From: Solwaraspora sp. WMMD406
GTDB lineage: Bacteria; Actinomycetota; Actinomycetes; Mycobacteriales; Micromonosporaceae
Assembly (NCBI RefSeq): GCF_029626025.1
Contig: NZ_JARUBF010000001.1
Location: 5,116,001-5,180,000 of the forward strand
Reading direction: 5' to 3'
Length of the DNA: 64,000 bases
In this document: one piece after another, positions 49,695-58,837 of the stretch
Numbering within the stretch: position 1 is the first letter of the stretch
Layout of the letters: each line of letters begins with the position of its first letter
Made by a program: the position numbers and the translations under genes
Notes under the pieces: generated by a model
What the model was told of the DNA's origin: nothing
The model's database searches: none
The model's input: only the letters and a program-made list of their open reading frames with translations

Positions 49695-49944
49695 CCAGCT
49701 CCTGCGCACACCCGAACCCAAACCCGGCGACGTACTGCTGATCGGCAAGCACGCCAGCGTGCAGTTCGCCGGCGACCGACGGCTGACGTTCCGCGTCATC
49801 TCCGTCGACCGAAAACCGACCTACCACGGCTGGGTCTGGTTGACCGGCTACGTCATCGACGAACACGGATATGCCGCCGAGCGGCGCGAGATATTCGTCC
49901 AGCGGCGTGGACTCTACCGACTGCCCAAACGTACCGCGAAATAG
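49687..49944 (+). CDS. Hypothetical small beta-rich protein
   Basis: Protein of 85 residues, not recognised. It has alternating strands (KPGDVLLIGKHASVQFAGD, LTFRVISVDRKPTYHGWVWL) like a small barrel and no membrane helix. The GTG start at 49687 overlaps the preceding gene by eight bases, so translation is coupled. It belongs to the four-gene set divergent from the HTH-TPR regulator. Confidence 0.6.
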   Translation: MNNQLLRTPEPKPGDVLLIGKHASVQFAGDRRLTFRVISVDRKPTYHGWVWLTGYVIDEHGYAAERREIFVQRRGLYRLPKRTAK

Positions 49945-49968
49945 TAATTGATCAAGGAGAGAAAGACG

Positions 49969-50238
49969 ATGACCATCGACGTGTTGTGGAACTGGTGGCT
50001 GCGCTGGCGGGAATGGCGCTCCGGCCGGTCCACGGCGTCCAAGCGGCTCGAACACCTGCACCGCGAACGGCTCGACCAGCAGCGACACCACCGGACCACG
50101 GTCCGGCACCGCCGACTCGACGGCAACCGAGAACGCCACTGGTCGGCCGAGGCGACCACCACCCTGCTGCCGACGCTGCGGCCACTGATGACCTACGGTC
50201 AGCAACTCGCGTACCGAGCGCCGCACGGCATGACCTGA
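49969..50238 (+). CDS. Hypothetical basic protein, Trp-rich N-terminus
   Basis: Protein of 89 residues beginning MTIDVLWNWWLRWREWRSG and continuing with many Arg and His residues; it could bind nucleic acid or a membrane surface. The ATG at 49969 has AAGGAGAG about eight bases ahead and is preferred to the TTG at 49948. It is the last of the four small plus-strand genes. Convergent with the GMC oxidoreductase gene about 100 bases away. Confidence 0.6.
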   Translation: MTIDVLWNWWLRWREWRSGRSTASKRLEHLHRERLDQQRHHRTTVRHRRLDGNRERHWSAEATTTLLPTLRPLMTYGQQLAYRAPHGMT

Positions 50239-50340
50239 CGGGCGGCGGCCGGCCGTGGCCTGATTCCGCCCGCACCAGTGCGGCCCTGGCCAGCGTGGTG
50301 CTGGTCAGGGCCGCGACGGTGGTGCCGACGACTGGGTGGT

Positions 50341-51915
50341 TCAGGCGACGGCGGCGGCCACCGGTGCCGGCGCGGTGACGCCCTTCACCAGGTCCGCCGC
50401 CTTCTCACCGATCATGATCGCCGAGGCGTTCGGGTTGCCCCGACCGACCGTCGGCATGATCGAGGTGTCGGCCACCCGCAGCCCCTCGACGCCGTACACC
50501 TTGAGCTCGGCGTCGACCACCGACCCCATCGCGCAGGAACCGGCGGCGTGGAAGATCGAGTGCGCGTACCGGCGCGCGTACGCCCGAAGGTCCTGATCGG
50601 ACTCGGAGGCCGGCGCGCGGTGCAGGCTCTCGGCGTACGGCCGCATCGCCTTCTGCCCGGCGATCTCCATGGCGATCCGCATCGCCGCGACGGCGGCGTC
50701 CAGATCGGCCGGTTCGGACAGATAGTTGTGTTCGATCCGGGGCTTCGCGGTCGGATCCTCCGAGGCGAGGGTCACCGACCCACGGCTGGCCGGGGTCAGC
50801 ATCGCCGGCCCGCAGGACAGCGCGTGCTGGGTCGGCAGCCCGAGCCCGCTTTCCAGGAACATCACCGGGGCGGCGAGGAACTCGGCGTCCGGGCCGGGCA
50901 GACTCGGATCGGTACGGACCAGGCCGCCGGCCTCCGGGCCGTTGGAGGTCATCGGACCGCGCCCCTCGGCCATGAACAGTTCGATGTTCTCCGGTGCCGC
51001 CGCCGCCAGCAGGCTGACCGGCTGCGAATGCAGATAGTTGAGCGGGATCAGCGGGTGGTCCTGCAGGTTCTGGCCGACGGCCGGCTGGTCCAGCACCACC
51101 GGGATGCCGAAGGCCTGCAGCAGCCACGCCGGGCCGATCCCGGACAGCATCAGCAGCTGGGGCGAGTTGTAGGCCCCGCCGCTGACGACGACCTCCCGTT
51201 CGGCGCGGATCGTCACCGGCTGGCCGTTCTGGTAGCCGGTGATCCCGACCGCCCGGCCGTTCTCGATGAGCACCTTGTGCACCTGCAGGCCGGACTCCAC
51301 GGTCAGGTTCGGCCGGCCCATCGCCGGGTGCAGGTACGCCACCGACGTGCTGCACCGCTTGCCGTCACGTTGGGTGACCTGGAAGAATCCGAAGCCGTCC
51401 TGGACCGGGCCGTTGAAGTCGTCGTTCGCGGCGTACCCGGCCTCGACGGCCGCCTCGACGAACGCCGCCGAACTGGGGTTGTTCGACCGGCTGTCGGAGA
51501 CACTCATCGGGCCGCCGACGCCGTGGTAGGGCGAGGCACCGCGCTCGTTGTCCTCGGACCGGATGAAGTACGGCAGGACCTCGTCGTAGCTCCAGCCCGG
51601 CTGGCCCCAGCCGTCGTAGTCGATCCGGTTGCCGCGGACGTAGATCATCGCGTTGATCGAGCTGGAACCGCCGAAGACCCGGCCGCGCGGCAGGTAGATC
51701 CGGCGGCCGTCGAGCGCCGGATCGTCGTGGCTGGAGTAGTCCCAGTCGAATTCGGTCCGGAATAGCTTGCTGAACGCCGCCGGGACGTGGATGTTCTGAG
51801 CGGAGTCGGCCGGCCCGGCCTCGATCAGGCAGACCTTGACGTCCGGGTCTTCGCTGAGTCGGGCCGCGATCACGCACCCGGCGGAGCCGGCGCCGACCAC
51901 TACATAGTCGTACAT
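50341..51915 (-). CDS. GMC-family FAD oxidoreductase
   Basis: Flavoprotein of 524 residues of the glucose-methanol-choline family, which oxidises alcohols. FAD loop YVVVGAGSAGCVIAARLSED at the N-terminus, GMC signature GRVFGGSSSINAMIYVRG, second signature GAYNSPQLLMLSGIGP, catalytic His in FHAAGSCAMG and the C-terminal NASAIMIGEKAADL are all present. It starts 13 bases after the acyl-CoA-dehydrogenase-like gene and is the last gene of a three-gene set headed by an aminotransferase. It is close to choline-dehydrogenase-like enzymes, but the neighbours point to a biosynthetic or amine-processing role. Confidence 0.92.
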   Translation of the reverse strand: MYDYVVVGAGSAGCVIAARLSEDPDVKVCLIEAGPADSAQNIHVPAAFSKLFRTEFDWDYSSHDDPALDGRRIYLPRGRVFGGSSSINAMIYVRGNRIDYDGWGQPGWSYDEVLPYFIRSEDNERGASPYHGVGGPMSVSDSRSNNPSSAAFVEAAVEAGYAANDDFNGPVQDGFGFFQVTQRDGKRCSTSVAYLHPAMGRPNLTVESGLQVHKVLIENGRAVGITGYQNGQPVTIRAEREVVVSGGAYNSPQLLMLSGIGPAWLLQAFGIPVVLDQPAVGQNLQDHPLIPLNYLHSQPVSLLAAAAPENIELFMAEGRGPMTSNGPEAGGLVRTDPSLPGPDAEFLAAPVMFLESGLGLPTQHALSCGPAMLTPASRGSVTLASEDPTAKPRIEHNYLSEPADLDAAVAAMRIAMEIAGQKAMRPYAESLHRAPASESDQDLRAYARRYAHSIFHAAGSCAMGSVVDAELKVYGVEGLRVADTSIMPTVGRGNPNASAIMIGEKAADLVKGVTAPAPVAAAVA

Positions 51916-51928
51916 GGCGTCCTCCAGG

Positions 51929-53110
51929 TCAGATGAACAGCGTGTTGGGCTCCAGCCCGCACAGGACGCGGCCGAGCAGCTCGGTGTTGGTGGCCGGGTA
52001 GATCAGCCCGTGGGTGGAGATGACGTGGATGTCGCGGGCGATCCGCTGGATCGGCACGTCCGAGTAGATCGACGAGCCGCCGCTGGCCTGGTTGAGCAGG
52101 TCGACGGCTTCCTTGCTGAGCCGGCAGGCCGCGCCGACGTCGGCCCGGCTGCTGGCCCGGTCGAGCATGCTCCAGGGCTCGCCGGTGGCGGTGCGTTCGT
52201 CGACCCGGCGGGCCACCCGCAGCGCGTGGAACTCGGCCGCGTCGATCTTGAGTGTGGCCTCGCCGACCTGCAGGTGGGTGACAGGCGCCTCACGCTGGCT
52301 GTCGTACATCGTGTAGGTGATCTTGCGGTCGGGCAGCCGCTCCATGAACGCCTCCATGGCGCCCTTGGCCATCCCGACCATCACCCCGGCCGACGCCACG
52401 TTGGCCGCCCCGACCAGCGGCACCTTGTACATCGCCGAGTCGGCGTTGGCCACCGAGGCGGACTGCTGCATCATCAGCGCGCCGAGCGGCAGGACCCGGT
52501 GCTGCGGCACGAACACGTCCGTCGCCACCGTGGTCACGCTGCCCGACCCCCGTACGCCGGAGGTGTGCCAGTCGTCGACGATCTGCAGATCGGACATCGG
52601 CACCAGCGCCAACACCGGCTGCATGCCCCCGTCCGGGGTCGGCGACATGGCGATGATCTCCTGCCACTGGCTGTGCCAGGCACCGCTGATGAAACCCCAG
52701 CGGCCGTTGACGACGACGCCGCCGTCTGCCGGCGCTGCCATCCCGGTCGGGCTCAACGTGCCGCACACCCGTACGTCGGGGGTGCCGAACACCTCGTCCT
52801 GGGTCTCGTCCGGGAACATCCCCACCATCCAGCTGGGGATCCAGTACACCGAGGCGGTCCACGCCGCCGCGCCGTCGCCCCGTCCCAGCTGGGTGGCCAC
52901 CTCGACGATGGTCCGGCTGTCCGACTCGTACCCGCCGTACCGGGTCGGCACCCGCATCTTGAAGATGCCGGCGGCGGTCATCGCCTCGATCGTCTCGTCG
53001 TGCAGGCGACGGTTCTCCTCGCCCCACGCCGCGTGTTTGCGCAGCAGCGGCACCAGGTCCGCCGCTTTCTCTACCAGATCGTCATGGGGTGGTGCGTGGA
53101 CTACGGTCAT
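51929..53110 (-). CDS. Acyl-CoA dehydrogenase-fold flavoenzyme, possibly a monooxygenase
   Basis: Protein of 393 residues with the acyl-CoA dehydrogenase fold. The N-terminal helical domain includes GIFKMRVPTRYGGYESDSRT, the middle beta domain VNGRWGFISGAWHSQW and VRGSGSVTTVATDVFVP, and the C-terminal helices GGSSIYSDVPIQRIARDIHV. These middle-domain sequences are closest to flavin-dependent hydroxylases such as HsaA rather than to true acyl-CoA dehydrogenases. ATG 53110 has AAGGAG eight bases ahead; the longer open frame is a shadow. It would work with a separate flavin reductase, not seen here. Confidence 0.85.
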   Translation of the reverse strand: MTVVHAPPHDDLVEKAADLVPLLRKHAAWGEENRRLHDETIEAMTAAGIFKMRVPTRYGGYESDSRTIVEVATQLGRGDGAAAWTASVYWIPSWMVGMFPDETQDEVFGTPDVRVCGTLSPTGMAAPADGGVVVNGRWGFISGAWHSQWQEIIAMSPTPDGGMQPVLALVPMSDLQIVDDWHTSGVRGSGSVTTVATDVFVPQHRVLPLGALMMQQSASVANADSAMYKVPLVGAANVASAGVMVGMAKGAMEAFMERLPDRKITYTMYDSQREAPVTHLQVGEATLKIDAAEFHALRVARRVDERTATGEPWSMLDRASSRADVGAACRLSKEAVDLLNQASGGSSIYSDVPIQRIARDIHVISTHGLIYPATNTELLGRVLCGLEPNTLFI

Positions 53111-53166
53111 GGCGTACTCCTTGAGACGTGCCGGATGGTGAGTTGCCGGCAGCGCGGTCAGCGCGG

Positions 53167-54576
53167 TCAGCGCGCGGCGATGGTCCCGTCCGGGCGCAGC
53201 CGGGACAGCACCTCGACGACGGCGGCGGTGGCCGTCTGGGCCTGCTCCTCCGTGAAGATCAGCGGCGGGGCGAGCACCAGACACTGGCCGTACGCGCGGG
53301 CGATCACGCCGTGCGCCTCGCGGACCTCGAAGGCGGCCCCGATGACCGCGTCCCAGGCCATCGGTTCCCGGGTCTGCTCGTTGGTGATCAGTTCCAGCGC
53401 GCCGAGGGTGCCCTCGACCCGGACGTCGCCGACCACCGGCAGGTCGGCGGCGGCGGCGAGCCCGTCGCGCAGCCAGCCGCTGATCCGCTTGGCGTTGTCC
53501 AGCAGGCCTTCCCGCTCGATGATGTCGAGGGTCTCCAGGCCCAGCGCGCAGGCCACCGGGTGGCCCTGGAAGGTGTAGCCGTGGAAGAAGCCGCCCTCGC
53601 CGAGCAGCGTGTCGGCGATCTCGTCGCGCATCAGGGTCGCGCCGAGCGGCGCGTACCCGCCGGCGATGCCCTTGGCCAGGGTGATGATGTCCGGGTCCAT
53701 GCCGTAGCTGGGCGAGGCGAACCACTCCCCCATCCGGCCGTACGCGGTGACGACCTCGTCGGCGATCAGCAGGATGCCGTGCCGACGCAGCACCTCCTGC
53801 ATCCTTGGCCAGTAGTCGGCCGGTGGCGCGAGCACACCGCCGCCGGCCATCACCGGCTCACCGATCATCGCGGCGATGTTGCCGGCCCCGATCCGCTCGA
53901 TGGTGGCCTCCAGTTCGGCGACCAGGAAGTCGGTGGTGTCCTGTCCGCCGTACATCTCGGTGCGGTACGGGTGCGGCGGGGTCAGCTTCTCCACGTGCGG
54001 CAGGTTCGGGCCGACCCCGAACTGCATGGGCGGGAACCCGGTCAGCGTGCCGCTGCCGTAGGTGGCACCGTGGAACGAGTAGTGCCGGGCCAGGATCCAG
54101 GTCCGCTCCGGGGCGCCCTTGCGGTGGTGGTAGAGACGCGCGGCCTTGATCGCCGTCTCGACCGCTTCCGAACCGCCGCTGCTGAACGCGACCCGGTCGA
54201 TGCCCTCGGGAGCGAGGGCGGCCATCCGGGCGGCCAGCCGGATCGCCTTGTCGTTGCTGAATTCGAGCAGGCTGGTGAAGAACTCGATCGACTGCATCTG
54301 CTTCGCGGCCACCTCGGCCATGTCGCGGCGGCCGTGGCCGATCGGCGAGTGCCAGACACCGCCGCCGGCCGCGTCGAGCAGTTCGTTGCCGCGCGCGTCC
54401 CAGACGGTGCAGCCTTCACCGCGGACGACGACGACGCGCTCGGTGATCGCGCCGTTCTGGATGGAGCGGATCAGGTGCCGTCGGTCCAGGTCCTCCAGCT
54501 CGGACGCACTGAGCGGGGATCCGGCCGACCCGTTCGCCGACGTGGGCAGATCGATCTCCGGTGGGGTTATGGTCAC
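53167..54576 (-). CDS. Class III aminotransferase (omega-transaminase type)
   Basis: PLP enzyme of 469 residues that moves amino groups to or from omega-amino acids, amines or aldehydes. The fold-type I class III pattern is clear: FSSGGSEAVETAIKAAR, HYSFHGATYGSGTLTG, ILLIADEVVTAYGRMG and the PLP lysine Lys302 in TLAKGIAGGYAPLGA. GTG 54576 has GGAGG five bases ahead and is preferred to TTG 54588. The gene lies 56 bases before the flavoenzyme gene in the same direction. Together with the flavoenzyme and GMC oxidase it could build or degrade an amino alcohol or amine; no regulator is adjacent. Confidence 0.92.
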   Translation of the reverse strand: MTITPPEIDLPTSANGSAGSPLSASELEDLDRRHLIRSIQNGAITERVVVVRGEGCTVWDARGNELLDAAGGGVWHSPIGHGRRDMAEVAAKQMQSIEFFTSLLEFSNDKAIRLAARMAALAPEGIDRVAFSSGGSEAVETAIKAARLYHHRKGAPERTWILARHYSFHGATYGSGTLTGFPPMQFGVGPNLPHVEKLTPPHPYRTEMYGGQDTTDFLVAELEATIERIGAGNIAAMIGEPVMAGGGVLAPPADYWPRMQEVLRRHGILLIADEVVTAYGRMGEWFASPSYGMDPDIITLAKGIAGGYAPLGATLMRDEIADTLLGEGGFFHGYTFQGHPVACALGLETLDIIEREGLLDNAKRISGWLRDGLAAAADLPVVGDVRVEGTLGALELITNEQTREPMAWDAVIGAAFEVREAHGVIARAYGQCLVLAPPLIFTEEQAQTATAAVVEVLSRLRPDGTIAAR

Positions 54577-54728
54577 GCCCGCCTCCAATCAAGAGTGTTG
54601 AGCTGCGATTCGTGGTCGTAACGTGGCGCCGGTCCTCGACGTCCGTCACATCGTGGCAGCGGCCCGTCGGACGGGTCTCCTTCAAACGTGCGCACCGGCG
54701 AGGAGCGCCGGAGTCGACGACCGTGGCG

Positions 54729-55646
54729 TCAGCGGGCGAGGTCAATGGTGCTCCGGGCCAGGATCGACAGCCGGGAGTCGTAGTCGACGATCGTCACCGC
54801 GCGGGCACCGGCCGTCGCCGACGTGTCCAGTTGGGACGCCAGCGTGGCCCAGGTCCCGGTGCCCGGCAGCCCGGCCGGTGCCACCGTCGCCGCAGCAGCC
54901 GCAGTCGTCGCGGCCGTCCCCGTACCCGCCGCTGCGGCCGCGACGTGGTCGGCGAGTCCGCCGCCGAGCACGAGCCGATGATCGGCGCCGATCCCGGCCG
55001 CCGCGATGAGCTCGGGCAGCAGCTCGTCGGCCCGGGGCGGGGTCACCGCCGGGGTCAGCTCCACGGACAGCCGGCCGACCACGTCCCGCCCACCGACGCC
55101 GCCGGTGCCCGGTCTATCGACAGCACCGGGCCGGCCGAACGTCAGGGCGACGACCCGGTTCTCGGTCGGTGTCGGCGGGTCGGCGTCAGCCGCCGGGTCG
55201 CGCAGCAGCACGGTCTGGTCCAGGATCAGCACCACCGCCCGGGTCAGGTTCCTGGCCCGGACCTGTGCGGCCGCGATCCGCAACGCCGTGAACGGGGTGA
55301 CCACGCCCTGGTCGGCGACCGCGAACGCCATCGGATCCGCCGGCAACGCGGTGGCCAGGTAACACGCCGGCCAGCCGGTCTCCGCATCGGGTACGGCGTG
55401 TGCGAGCACCACCAGTCCGACCGGATCGTCCGGCTCGGTCAGCTCGTCGACCAGATCGGCGACCATCTCGGTGAAGGTGGTCCGCCGGTCGGTGGCGTAC
55501 CGCTGGGCTGGGAACGGCACGCCGTACGCGGCCGCCAGGTCACGGATGATCTCCACCCCGGGCGACCGGAACCCGCCACGCGGTCCGAAGGCCCGGGTGA
55601 CGATCCGGTTCAGGGGTAGCGGAAACGTGTCCACTGCAGGTGTCAC
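54729..55646 (-). CDS. Thiolase-like partner protein of the KAS III-like enzyme
   Basis: Protein of 305 residues that I cannot name. Its order of segments (early FPLPLNRIVTRAFG, PVGLVVLAHAVPDAETGWPA, VADQGVVTPFTALRIAAAQV, then RAVVLILDQTVLL) recalls a ketosynthase-III half-fold, but no catalytic Cys-His-Asn triad is visible. An Ala/Thr-rich insertion lies near residues 225-265. GTG 55646 has AGGGAG just ahead and lies seven bases after the KAS III-like stop, so the two are coupled. A degenerate, heterodimer-forming ketosynthase partner is the best guess. Confidence 0.6.
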   Translation of the reverse strand: MTPAVDTFPLPLNRIVTRAFGPRGGFRSPGVEIIRDLAAAYGVPFPAQRYATDRRTTFTEMVADLVDELTEPDDPVGLVVLAHAVPDAETGWPACYLATALPADPMAFAVADQGVVTPFTALRIAAAQVRARNLTRAVVLILDQTVLLRDPAADADPPTPTENRVVALTFGRPGAVDRPGTGGVGGRDVVGRLSVELTPAVTPPRADELLPELIAAAGIGADHRLVLGGGLADHVAAAAAGTGTAATTAAAAATVAPAGLPGTGTWATLASQLDTSATAGARAVTIVDYDSRLSILARSTIDLAR

Positions 55647-55653
55647 CGGCTCC

Positions 55654-56574
55654 CTAGTGCCGAAAGACCATCGCGGCCAGCGTGGCGCCGAGCCCGGCGG
55701 CGACCATCAGATAGTGGTCGCCGCGACGCAACCGCCCGCCTGCCCGGGCCGACCGGTAGGCGATGAACGGATCCGCGCCGAAGCAGTGCCCCAGCTCGGC
55801 CTGGTTGTCCAGGTAGAGGCGGTCCATCGGGATCCCGGCTCGGCGCATCACCCGCAGCCAGGAAAGTCGGTTGACGTTGTGCGGCAGGACCAGCGCGACA
55901 TCGGTCACGGCGAGGTCCGCCTGCTTCAGGGCCGCCTGGATCACCTCGGCCAGGGTGTCGGCGTACATCTGCTGGAACTCGGCGTCCAGCTCCGGCGTCA
56001 ACTCGGGTGCCTCGTGGAACTGACCCAGGATCCGGGTGGCGTAGGCCAGCACCCGGTCGGAGTCGCCGTGTGCCCGGACGAGTACGGCGGCCACCCCCTC
56101 GCCCATCACCGCCGAGTGGTCGATCACCCGCGCGACCCGGGTGAACGTCTTCTCCCCGGTGAACACCAGCGCGACCGCGTCCGGATCCTCGGTGGCCAGC
56201 AGCGTGCCGCAGACGTCGATGGCCAGCAGCGCGGAGGCGCAGGCGTGCTGGGTCAGCGAGAACGGCAGCGCGTGGCGCAGCCCGAGGGCCTGGCTCGCGG
56301 TCGCCACCGGATTGATCGGGTACGGCGCGGTGAGCTGGATCGTCGGGGCGTGCACCACGTACCGGACCTGGTCCTCGCGGCCCGGCAGCCAGCGTAGTGC
56401 TGCGCCGGCCGCCCGCAGTTGCTCGGCCAGGTTGGCGTCCGCGTCCCGCCGGACGTGGCCGAAACCGTAGTAGCGCTGGTAGGCGTCGCTGTCGACGGCG
56501 AGCGCGGCCGTCTGCTCCGCTACCGGGATCCGGTGCGATGGCAGGTACTGGGCCACTTCGATGATCGAGGTCAC
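55654..56574 (-). CDS. Ketoacyl-ACP synthase III-like enzyme
   Basis: Thiolase-fold enzyme of 306 residues. The nucleophile is Cys112 in SLTQHACASALLAID, and the catalytic His is His232 in LVLPHNVNRLSWLRVM. The position of the usual active-site Asn is taken by LGHCFGADPF (His263), as in the acyltransferase-type KAS III enzymes such as CerJ, so it may form esters or amides rather than C-C bonds. The GTG start is at 56574. No acyl carrier protein gene is near. It leads its thiolase-like partner by seven bases and lies in the minus-strand block with an aminotransferase and BtrH-like protein. Confidence 0.83.
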   Translation of the reverse strand: MTSIIEVAQYLPSHRIPVAEQTAALAVDSDAYQRYYGFGHVRRDADANLAEQLRAAGAALRWLPGREDQVRYVVHAPTIQLTAPYPINPVATASQALGLRHALPFSLTQHACASALLAIDVCGTLLATEDPDAVALVFTGEKTFTRVARVIDHSAVMGEGVAAVLVRAHGDSDRVLAYATRILGQFHEAPELTPELDAEFQQMYADTLAEVIQAALKQADLAVTDVALVLPHNVNRLSWLRVMRRAGIPMDRLYLDNQAELGHCFGADPFIAYRSARAGGRLRRGDHYLMVAAGLGATLAAMVFRH

Positions 56575-56688
56575 CGGCTACCGTCCTTGGTGGACGCCGC
56601 TGCGGTGTGCGGGGCGGTCACGGCGGATCGGGACGTCCCGATTCGCCGTGACCTCACCATGTCCGGGTTCCCGTTGTCCGGTCCGGCG

Positions 56689-57576
56689 TCACAGCGCCGA
56701 GGCACGTTCGGCGACGGGCTTGCCGGAGTCGACCCCGGTCGAGCCATCCGCCGGGCTCTCGGCCGCCGGTACGCTGGCCGTGCCCGGGCCGTCACCGAGC
56801 GGCGTGGGCTGCTGACGACGCCGACCCAGTTCGTGCACGTTGAGCGAGTGCAGCACGATCAGGATGCCGAGGCTGAGCCACCAGACCTGGGTGGCGATCG
56901 CCGCCGGCATCCACCAGAGGCTGACCATCGGGCCCGGATCGTAGGCGCCGGTCGCCCAGGCCACGAACGACCAGGCGCCGAGGAACAGGCCGAGGCCGGC
57001 GAGGATCCAGGCCTGCACCTTGGAGGGGCCACGCGGGTAGCTGCGGGCGAGGGAGATCAGACCGACGGACATGGCCGCGGTGCCGAACGCGATGAGCAGC
57101 CAGGCGTACATGCTGATCCGGATGGTGAACCACTGCCCGGAGGCGAATGTCTGGGTGATGGCCGCGGTCAGCGTGGGGTCGCCTTCCGAGGCCAGTAGCG
57201 CCTTGCCGGTCTCCGGGGCCACCCAGCCGTCGTACATGTAGGTGAGCACCCAGAGTACGGCGCCCATCGTCAGCATCACGAAGCCGAGCGGCGTCCACCT
57301 CGACTCGCCGGCGCGTCGGATGAGCAGCAGCACACCGAAGGCACCGACCGCCCACATGGTCGGGGCGATGAGCATCTGCTCGTGGTGGGCCTGCCACTGC
57401 GGGTCGTAGACCATCAGCTCGGCGAACTCCCAGAAGAAGGCGTCGGTGCCGAACTCGCCCATCTCTTCGCTGATGGTGGGGTGCCGGCTGCCACCCCACA
57501 TCCACAGCAGACCGCCGATGATCATCAGTACGCCGTTGAATGCCAGAAATGGTCTACTGATTGGTTTGGTGTCCAT
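56689..57576 (-). CDS. Hypothetical polytopic membrane protein
   Basis: Protein of 295 residues with about seven hydrophobic segments (LAFNGVLMIIGGLLWMWGG first, ATQVWWLSLGILIVLHSLNV last) and a Pro/Ser/Asp-rich tail of about 45 residues. Many Trp and His residues lie near the membrane faces. I do not recognise the family. ATG 57576 has AGGGGG six bases ahead; the longer frame to 57597 is less likely. A 14-base palindrome lies 18 bases upstream of the start. It is 114 bases upstream of the KAS III-like gene, same direction. Confidence 0.72.
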   Translation of the reverse strand: MDTKPISRPFLAFNGVLMIIGGLLWMWGGSRHPTISEEMGEFGTDAFFWEFAELMVYDPQWQAHHEQMLIAPTMWAVGAFGVLLLIRRAGESRWTPLGFVMLTMGAVLWVLTYMYDGWVAPETGKALLASEGDPTLTAAITQTFASGQWFTIRISMYAWLLIAFGTAAMSVGLISLARSYPRGPSKVQAWILAGLGLFLGAWSFVAWATGAYDPGPMVSLWWMPAAIATQVWWLSLGILIVLHSLNVHELGRRRQQPTPLGDGPGTASVPAAESPADGSTGVDSGKPVAERASAL

Positions 57577-57593
57577 GTCGTGCCCCCTAGGTA

Positions 57594-57607
57594 GCAACGA
57601 TCGTTGC
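57594..57607. promoter_or_regulatory. Perfect palindrome, candidate operator
   Basis: GCAACGATCGTTGC is a perfect 14-base palindrome placed 18 bases before the start codon of the membrane-protein gene at 57576. Palindromes of this kind are typical TetR- or MarR-type operators. It could control the block of genes running to 54729. Confidence 0.5.
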
Positions 57608-57712
57608 CCGGTTGACCATCAGAATTCCGGCTCGGCGGATCGCTAGCCACTCCAGACGTGCGGACCTCTGACCGATGGGCACCGCGGCTGGGCACCGGCT
57701 CTGGGCAGCGCA

Positions 57713-57743
57713 GAGCCCCGTGGCCGAATGGTCCACGGGGCTC
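57713..57743. terminator. Hairpin after the alpha/beta hydrolase gene
   Basis: GAGCCCCGTGG at 57713-57723 pairs perfectly with CCACGGGGCTC at 57733-57743 across a nine-base loop. It lies about 125 bases downstream of the minus-strand hydrolase stop, separating it from the next gene set. No T-run follows. Confidence 0.6.
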
Positions 57744-57867
57744 CGCGTGGTGGCGGATCACCGGTCGGTACGGCCGGATCGTCGCCGGCTGTGCGGTCAC
57801 GGTCGTCCGGATAGCGGCCGCGCCGCGCCGGTCGCACGCCGTACCGGCGCGCCGTACCGGATGGTCC

Positions 57868-58704
57868 TCAGCGGTTGGTGTGCGCCACCAGGTCGGCGAC
57901 GAAGACGTCCCAGAGTCCGGCCGGTACCTCGTGTCCGGCCTTCTCCAGCACCAGCAGGGAGGCGGTCGGGATCGCCTTCTGCAGTGCCTGGCCGTGTTCG
58001 ATCGGGAAGACCGGGTCCTGTTCGCCGTGGACCACCAGGGTCGGCACGTCGATGGCGCCGAAGTCGACCGAGCCGCTGGTGTCGATGACGAAGTGGTTGG
58101 TCAGGCAGGAGGCGATGTTGTCGGTCCGCTCGATGTCGACGTGGGCCAGCTCGCGCTGGTGGTCCTCGTCGAAGTACGGCGACGGCCCGGAGTAGATCCG
58201 CATCAGGCCGACGATGAAGTCGGTGACGGCCTTCGGGTCGCCCGGGTTGGGTCCACCGGAACTGGTGTAGTTGATGAACTCGCCCGACGGTGGCGGCAGG
58301 TTCGAGCCACCGGTCGTGGTGGTGACCAGGGTGAGCGACGCGACCCGGTCGGGGTAGCGCTGCGCCGCCAGCAGGACGATCGCGCCTGCCAGCGACCGAC
58401 CGACCAGGTGTGCCCGTTCGACGCCGAGGGCGTCCAGGATGCCCACCGCGTCGTCGGTCATGTCGGTGAGCGCGTAGCCGGGCTGGCCCGGCGGGTAGCT
58501 CACCGACTTGCCGGTGTCCCGGTTGTCGAACCGGATGACGTACCGACCGGCCTGCGCGATCCGTTCGCACAGTTCCGTCTCCCACCAGATCATCGACGCC
58601 GAGGCGCCGTGGACCAGCAGGATCGCCGGGTCGGAGGAATCGCCGAAGGTTTCGACACAGAGATCGACGCCGTTGGCTTTGACGATCTTCTCACCGTTGG
58701 ACAT
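57868..58704 (-). CDS. Alpha/beta hydrolase (RdmC/AknP esterase-like)
   Basis: Alpha/beta-hydrolase of 278 residues. LLVHGASASMIWWETELCERI (oxyanion strand), VIRFDNRDTGKSVSY, nucleophile elbow VGRSLAGAIVL (Ser), VVHGEQDPVFPIEHG (acid Asp) and LEKAGHEVP (His) form a complete set. The sequence style is that of aclacinomycin methylesterase-like proteins. ATG 58704 has AAGGAG about ten bases ahead. It sits between the BtrH-like gene (133 bases upstream) and the hairpin at 57713. Its substrate may be an ester in the product of this locus, which is inference from position. Confidence 0.88.
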   Translation of the reverse strand: MSNGEKIVKANGVDLCVETFGDSSDPAILLVHGASASMIWWETELCERIAQAGRYVIRFDNRDTGKSVSYPPGQPGYALTDMTDDAVGILDALGVERAHLVGRSLAGAIVLLAAQRYPDRVASLTLVTTTTGGSNLPPPSGEFINYTSSGGPNPGDPKAVTDFIVGLMRIYSGPSPYFDEDHQRELAHVDIERTDNIASCLTNHFVIDTSGSVDFGAIDVPTLVVHGEQDPVFPIEHGQALQKAIPTASLLVLEKAGHEVPAGLWDVFVADLVAHTNR

Positions 58705-58837
58705 GGTGGCTTGCTCCTTTGTGGGCATCGCCGCGCGCGGCCGGGCGGTCGCGGCGCGACGGGCGGATTGTCAGGAAAGTCCCTTCGCTGTCAGCGTAGA
58801 CAGGTCCAGGCCATTCCGCGACCGCTGCCCGCCCACG

